Shown one piece after another: positions 40,299-44,081 of a DNA stretch of 44,081 nt. A program made the translations under genes and the position numbers. Every line of letters starts with the position of its first letter. Position 1 is the stretch's first letter. Under the pieces are notes generated by a model that saw nothing but the letters and a program-made list of their open reading frames with translations, was not told the DNA's origin and made no database searches. Origin of the DNA: CAYOOT01 sp964405665 (GTDB lineage Bacteria > Bdellovibrionota_C > UBA2361 > SZUA-149 > CAZDWZ01); assembly GCA_964405665.1 (NCBI GenBank), contig CAYOOT010000016.1:1-44081 (forward strand), in the 5' to 3' direction.

Positions 40299-41657
40299 TT
40301 ATATTAAGTAATTTTTAACATTAATTAATTCTCTGGCAATTAGCGCCGGCCAAAAAGCAATTTCTTCCAAAACCTTTCCTTTGCTGGAAAAATACCCGGA
40401 AACAGAAGAAGGACCATTTAAAACAAGGGGCGCTATTTCCTTAGTAAACATTTCAACAGTTTGGTAGTTTTTATCACTGACCACGATTCTAAGCATTACT
40501 TCAGGAAGCTGATCCAAATTTTCTAATTTTGAATTGTGATGACAGGCATTTGCTCCAATTAGTTGATAACTATAGCGTTGATATTGATAACCTCTTTTTT
40601 TTAATCTTTGTTGAACAAGCTGAGCGGCAATTTCGGCTTTTTTATAAGCATCGGGCCAAGAATAAACTAAATTACCGGAAGCGGTAAAACCATTAAAATA
40701 ACTAAAGGAAACTTTCAATTTGTCCGGTTTGCTTTTTCCTTTTACTCCGGAAATTTTTACTCTATTTTTGGAAACTTCCTTAAGTTCAATCGTAGTAAAA
40801 TCCGCTATCACATCCGGAGTAATATAACTCTGAGGATCTCCAATTTCATAAAGCAATTGTTCTTTGACCGACTGTTCACTGACAATGCCTCCTGTACCCG
40901 GATGTTTTGTGACAAAGAATTCCCCATTCTCTTGTACCTCCACAAGGGGATAGCCGATGTTTACCAAATCATCCACTCCTAATAATTGATAGGAATAATT
41001 TCCACCACTGCATTGAGCACCACATTCAATAATGTGTCCGGCAACTATGCCTGAAGCAAGTTTGTCCCAATCATCAAACGACCAATTGAATTCTTTAATC
41101 AGCGGAGCAAGAACCAAGCAGGGATCGGCCACTCTTCCAGTAATAACAAGATCTGCTCCATCTTTTAGAGCTTGAACAATACCGGCTGCTCCTAAATAAG
41201 CATTGGCACTGCGTAGTTCAGATTTTATTTCTGAAAAACTCCGATCATTATCCAAATTTTTAAAACTCTCTCCTTTCTTTATTAAATTTTCTACGCCTGA
41301 TAAAATATCATCCCCTTCCACAACAGCAATTTTAAATTTTTCTTTTAACCCTTTTTTTTCTAAAACTGCTTTTACTGCTTGAGCACAAGCTAAAGGATTG
41401 ACCCCACCGGAATTGGCAATAACTTTCACTTTTTTATCAAATAGATCGGAAGCGATCTGATCAATCAAATCTACAAAATCCCTGGCATATCCTGAAGCAG
41501 GATTTTTCGCTCGATGTCGTGCTAAAATCGACATTGTGACTTCCGCCAAATAATCCAGAACCAAATAATCAAGCGGGCCACCCTTAATTAATTCCAAAGG
41601 CGCAGTTGGCGAATCACCCCAAAAACCTTGACCGCAAGCAATACGAATCGTCTTCAT
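40299..41657 (-). CDS. AtuA/DUF1446 acyclic terpene utilisation-type protein
   Basis: This 452-residue protein matches the AtuA large domain: IRIACGQGFWGDSPTAPLEL, DYLVLDYLAEVTMSILARHR, the glycine-rich NSGGVNPLACA, AAGIVQALKDGADLVITGRV ADPCLVLAPL and HIIECGAQCSGGNYSYQ. AtuA is needed for citronellol/geraniol use in Pseudomonas, but the reaction is not known. Here no other atu, liu or carboxylase gene is nearby, so the substrate in this organism is open. It forms a two-gene unit with the small subunit. Confidence 0.88.
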   Translation of the reverse strand: MKTIRIACGQGFWGDSPTAPLELIKGGPLDYLVLDYLAEVTMSILARHRAKNPASGYARDFVDLIDQIASDLFDKKVKVIANSGGVNPLACAQAVKAVLEKKGLKEKFKIAVVEGDDILSGVENLIKKGESFKNLDNDRSFSEIKSELRSANAYLGAAGIVQALKDGADLVITGRVADPCLVLAPLIKEFNWSFDDWDKLASGIVAGHIIECGAQCSGGNYSYQLLGVDDLVNIGYPLVEVQENGEFFVTKHPGTGGIVSEQSVKEQLLYEIGDPQSYITPDVIADFTTIELKEVSKNRVKISGVKGKSKPDKLKVSFSYFNGFTASGNLVYSWPDAYKKAEIAAQLVQQRLKKRGYQYQRYSYQLIGANACHHNSKLENLDQLPEVMLRIVVSDKNYQTVEMFTKEIAPLVLNGPSSVSGYFSSKGKVLEEIAFWPALIARELINVKNYLI

Positions 41658-41798
41658 AAAAACTAAAAAGAATGAATTATAAAAAGTCAGTGTAGTAAAT
41701 ATTAGCCTATCCTTCCAGAAAAAATATCGAAGTTTTTAATTCTCCCAAAATATGATAGGATTTAAGCCCAATTAAGCGAATTTTTTGAAGAGGATTTT

Positions 41799-42791
41799 AT
41801 GCAAAATAAGTTAATGCTTGTAACTGGAGCTAATGGTTATGTCGGCCAAGTAATTGTTGAACAATTAGCGCAAAAAGGCATTCCTGTTCGAGCAATGGTC
41901 AGAGATTTAACCAAATCCAATGAATTACAAAAACTCCCCGGCGTAGAAATTGTTGTCGGTGATATCAGAAACTTAGATGATTTGAAAAAAGCCTGTCAGG
42001 GTGTTTATGGGATATTTCATATTGCTGCAATATTTAGGCAAGCAAATTTTCCGGAATCAGTATTTTACGACATCAATGCCCAAGGCACAAAAAATGTCTT
42101 TGAAGTGGCCATTCAATCAGGAGTAAAAAGAATAGTTCATTGCTCAACAGGAGGAGTGCTGGGTCATATTTCTAATCCTCCCGGAAATGAAAATTCTCCT
42201 TATAATCCGGGAGACATGTATCAGCGTAGCAAATTAGAAGGTGAGAAAATTGCCATGCAATATTTTAAAGATGGGAAAATGGGCGGTGTAGTAATTCGTC
42301 CGGCAATGATTTACGGCCCGGGAGACACCAGAAATTTAAAACTTTTTAAAATGATTGCCCACAATAGGTTTTTCTATGTGGGAGACGGAAAAACGCATGT
42401 CCATTTTGTGGATGTCAGAGATTTGGCCCGGGCATTTTTACTGGCAATGGAAAAAGAAAATGTAAATGCACAAATTTATCACATCCCCGGAGAAAAAGCA
42501 GTTCCCTTAAAAGTAATGGTAGAACTAATTGCCAATCACCTAAAAGTTAGCAAACCTTGGATCCATCTACCGGTTAAACCAATCCAATTGTTAGGGACTT
42601 TGTGTGAAACTATTTGTGTTCCTTTCGGCATTCAACCTCCGCTTTACCGAAGAAGAGTGGATTTTTTTACAAAGAACCGGCACTTTGATGGCAGTAAAGC
42701 TCAAAAAGAACTTGGTTATCAACCGGCACAAAAATTTGAAAGTGAAGTAGTGGAAGCTACTGATTGGTATAAACAACATGGCTGGCTGTAA
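41799..42791 (+). CDS. NAD(P)-dependent epimerase/dehydratase (extended SDR)
   Basis: This 330-residue extended short-chain dehydrogenase resembles dihydroflavonol-4-reductase or 3-beta-hydroxysteroid dehydrogenases. Nucleotide-binding motif TGANGYVGQ is at residues 9-17, followed by VVGDIRNLDDL, IFHIAAIFRQ, the catalytic pair YQRSKLEGEK (YxxxK) and VVIRPAMIYGPGD. Catalyses reduction of a carbonyl or epimerisation in known relatives; the substrate cannot be named. The start follows AGAGGATTTT. Two hairpins (42792-42855) separate it from lpxK. Confidence 0.85.
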   Translation: MQNKLMLVTGANGYVGQVIVEQLAQKGIPVRAMVRDLTKSNELQKLPGVEIVVGDIRNLDDLKKACQGVYGIFHIAAIFRQANFPESVFYDINAQGTKNVFEVAIQSGVKRIVHCSTGGVLGHISNPPGNENSPYNPGDMYQRSKLEGEKIAMQYFKDGKMGGVVIRPAMIYGPGDTRNLKLFKMIAHNRFFYVGDGKTHVHFVDVRDLARAFLLAMEKENVNAQIYHIPGEKAVPLKVMVELIANHLKVSKPWIHLPVKPIQLLGTLCETICVPFGIQPPLYRRRVDFFTKNRHFDGSKAQKELGYQPAQKFESEVVEATDWYKQHGWL

Positions 42792-42855
42792 TTTTATAGC
42801 GAATATTAATCACTATAAAATTATCCCGAGCGAGTAAAGCGAGTCGAGGGATAAT
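42792..42855. repeat. Two adjoining hairpins upstream of lpxK
   Basis: TTTTATAG (42792-42799) pairs with CTATAAAA (42813-42820), and ATTATCCC (42820-42827) pairs with GGGATAAT (42848-42855) around CGAG...CGAG. The second hairpin resembles a common intergenic repeat (CCCGAGCGAGTAAAGCGAGTCGAGGG in abbreviated form: CCCGAGCGAG...TCGAGGG) and includes the lpxK start codon ATG 42854. Confidence 0.65.
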
Positions 42856-43867
42856 GATTTTTAAACCTTCAATTATTTTTTATCCCCTATCTTTAATCTA
42901 TAGTTTTGCAATAAATCTAAGAAATTTTCTCTACAACCATAAAATTTTAAAATCCTATACTGCAAAGCTTCCCACAATTTGCGTAGGTAACATCACTGTT
43001 GGCGGAAGCGGCAAGAGCCCTTTCGTGCAATACCTTGCAGAAAATTTATTGCAGTTAAATTACAAACCGGTGATTTTACTGCGCGGATATAAAGGTAAAC
43101 TTCCCGGCCCGCATTTGGTTTCAACAAACGACAAGATTGCCGAAGTTGGAGATGAGGCTTTAATGCATTTTGGTAAACTAGGAAATAAAGTTAAAGTGGT
43201 TATTGCCAAAGACAGGGTTTGGGGAAGCCAATTCATTGTTGAAAATAATTTGGGGAATATTATTATTCTGGATGATGGCCTGCAACATCGAAGATTACGT
43301 TGCTCAAAAAATATTTTGCTGCTTGATATTTCCGATGATCAGGCCAGAAAAAAATGGAAGAGCAATTTACTGCTGCCGGCAGGGTATTTACGTGAACCTT
43401 TATCCTCAGTTTTAAAAAGAACGGATTTTATTGTTTATGTAAATAAATCATCTTCTGAAATTAGAGATTTCGAACTGTCAAATTTAAAAGTTCCCGCTTA
43501 TCAATTTGCAATTAAAAATTATTCAATAACTGAGCTTTCCAACAATCAAAAAATAGATCTTGAAAATATTAAAAATAAAAAACTACTTGCTCTAACTTCT
43601 ATTGCCAACCCGGAGAGTTTTTTTACAAGCTTAAAATCCCTAGGTCTAACTATAGAGAAAACTATTTCCTTTCCTGATCATTATTTATTCACAGAAAAAG
43701 ATTTTGCTGATTTTAAAACCCAAAATTTGGAAATTATTTGTACGGAGAAAGATGCCGTTAAATTAAGTGCTTTTGTTGCCGGGGGGGAAAGTAATCTTAT
43801 TTATACCTTATCTCTTAATGGAAAAATTGTTGAACAGGAAAGCGAATTTTTTAAAGAACTTATTTAA
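42854..43867 (+). CDS. lpxK: Tetraacyldisaccharide 4'-kinase (lipid A synthesis)
   Basis: LpxK phosphorylates the 4' position of the disaccharide lipid A precursor using ATP, at the inner membrane. The 337-residue protein has the N-terminal membrane-associating helix (IFYPLSLIYSFAINLRNFLY), the P-loop GNITVGGSGKSPFVQYLAENL, then VILLRGYKGK and the hallmark IIILDDGLQHRRL with LLPAGYLREP. IICTEKDAVKLS near the end is also typical. Its presence shows that the organism makes lipid A. The start codon falls inside a hairpin (42820-42855), which may limit translation. Confidence 0.94.
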   Translation: MIFKPSIIFYPLSLIYSFAINLRNFLYNHKILKSYTAKLPTICVGNITVGGSGKSPFVQYLAENLLQLNYKPVILLRGYKGKLPGPHLVSTNDKIAEVGDEALMHFGKLGNKVKVVIAKDRVWGSQFIVENNLGNIIILDDGLQHRRLRCSKNILLLDISDDQARKKWKSNLLLPAGYLREPLSSVLKRTDFIVYVNKSSSEIRDFELSNLKVPAYQFAIKNYSITELSNNQKIDLENIKNKKLLALTSIANPESFFTSLKSLGLTIEKTISFPDHYLFTEKDFADFKTQNLEIICTEKDAVKLSAFVAGGESNLIYTLSLNGKIVEQESEFFKELI

Positions 43868-43962
43868 TGTTTTTTGGTAATAAGCGGACTAAAGGGCATC
43901 TCTAAAAATTAGACAAAACAAACATCTGTTTCTTCAAATATTTTATTTTGGCTATTAACAAT

Positions 43963-44038
43963 GTAGGGGCACCCTTTATGGGTGCCCGTCTGACCAATAT
44001 ATTTTGGAATTCCGGGCACCCATAAAGGGTGCCCCTAC
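43963..44038. repeat. GGGGCACC palindromic element, copy 2 (76 bp)
   Basis: This is the same 76-bp palindrome as 4065-4140, with the identical core TGACCAATATATTTTGGAAT. Where copy 1 has C-G in the inner stem (TCGGTGCC/GGCACCGA), this copy has G-C (TGGGTGCC/GGCACCCA), a paired change. It lies about 95 bases after lpxK in noncoding sequence (43868-44081), where I see nothing else. Confidence 0.92.
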
Positions 44039-44081
44039 AAATAAATTTTCATAATTTAAACATCCCAAACAATTATTCTAC

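Overview
The window looks like chromosome of an uncultured, AT-rich Gram-negative bacterium. The Gram-negative call rests on lpxK (lipid A kinase), several lipobox lipoproteins, a Tat-type lipoprotein leader and type III secretion genes. The mix suggests a deltaproteobacterium- or Bdellovibrionota-like lineage: partial type III secretion locus, MntR/MntH, branched-chain amino acid ABC transporter, AtuA pair and many short palindromic repeats. I cannot fix the taxon from sequence alone. I saw no tRNA, rRNA operon, transposase, prophage or CRISPR array.

Layout. 1-2.4 kb: serC, converging through a palindromic repeat on a receiver-DHp signalling gene. 2.5-10.1 kb, minus strand: one tightly packed type III secretion (T3SS) operon. 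In transcription order it holds a sigma-28-like factor, SctJ, a small unknown protein, a SctQ-like protein, a SpoA/FliN-domain protein, two small needle/rod-like proteins, SctV, a TPR lipoprotein and a GT2 glycosyltransferase. Three palindromic-repeat insertions sit at gene junctions here, and one supplies the sctV stop codon. 10.6-14.3 kb: a secreted 1219-residue protein with thirteen six-cysteine repeats and an EF-hand-like C-terminal region. 14.3-14.8 kb: RNase P RNA (minus strand) with a palindrome in P12. 15.0-15.5 kb: hsp20 behind a structured leader whose anti-Shine-Dalgarno segment suggests an RNA thermometer.

15.5-25.5 kb: mixed metabolic and envelope genes. These are a SAM methyltransferase, an SRPBCC protein, argJ, a SET-domain protein, a Tat lipoprotein of the C45 Ntn-hydrolase type overlapping a lipoprotein alpha/beta hydrolase, the mntR-mntH pair with a palindromic operator, uspA and an aldose-epimerase-like gene. 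25.5-29.5 kb: an orphan 1215-residue protein. 29.6-29.8 kb: a decayed DUF4160 gene. 30-37.6 kb, minus strand: livK-livH-livM-livG-livF followed directly by bioF-bioH-bioC. This LivG carries an approximately 90-residue insertion with two predicted membrane helices. 37.6-39.1 kb: Kazal-type lipoprotein, inositol-monophosphatase/CysQ-like enzyme, small lipoprotein. 39.2-41.7 kb: a membrane protein and the AtuA pair. 41.8-43.9 kb: NAD-dependent epimerase and lpxK. The window ends in a second full copy of the GGGGCACC repeat.

The best leads for something new are: (i) the LivG membrane hairpin; (ii) the hsp20 leader; (iii) the palindromic element family that edits gene ends and has a covarying stem; (iv) the divergent T3SS operon led by its own sigma factor; (v) the cysteine-rich repeat protein. 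All functional statements are by recognition of motifs; no database search was run.
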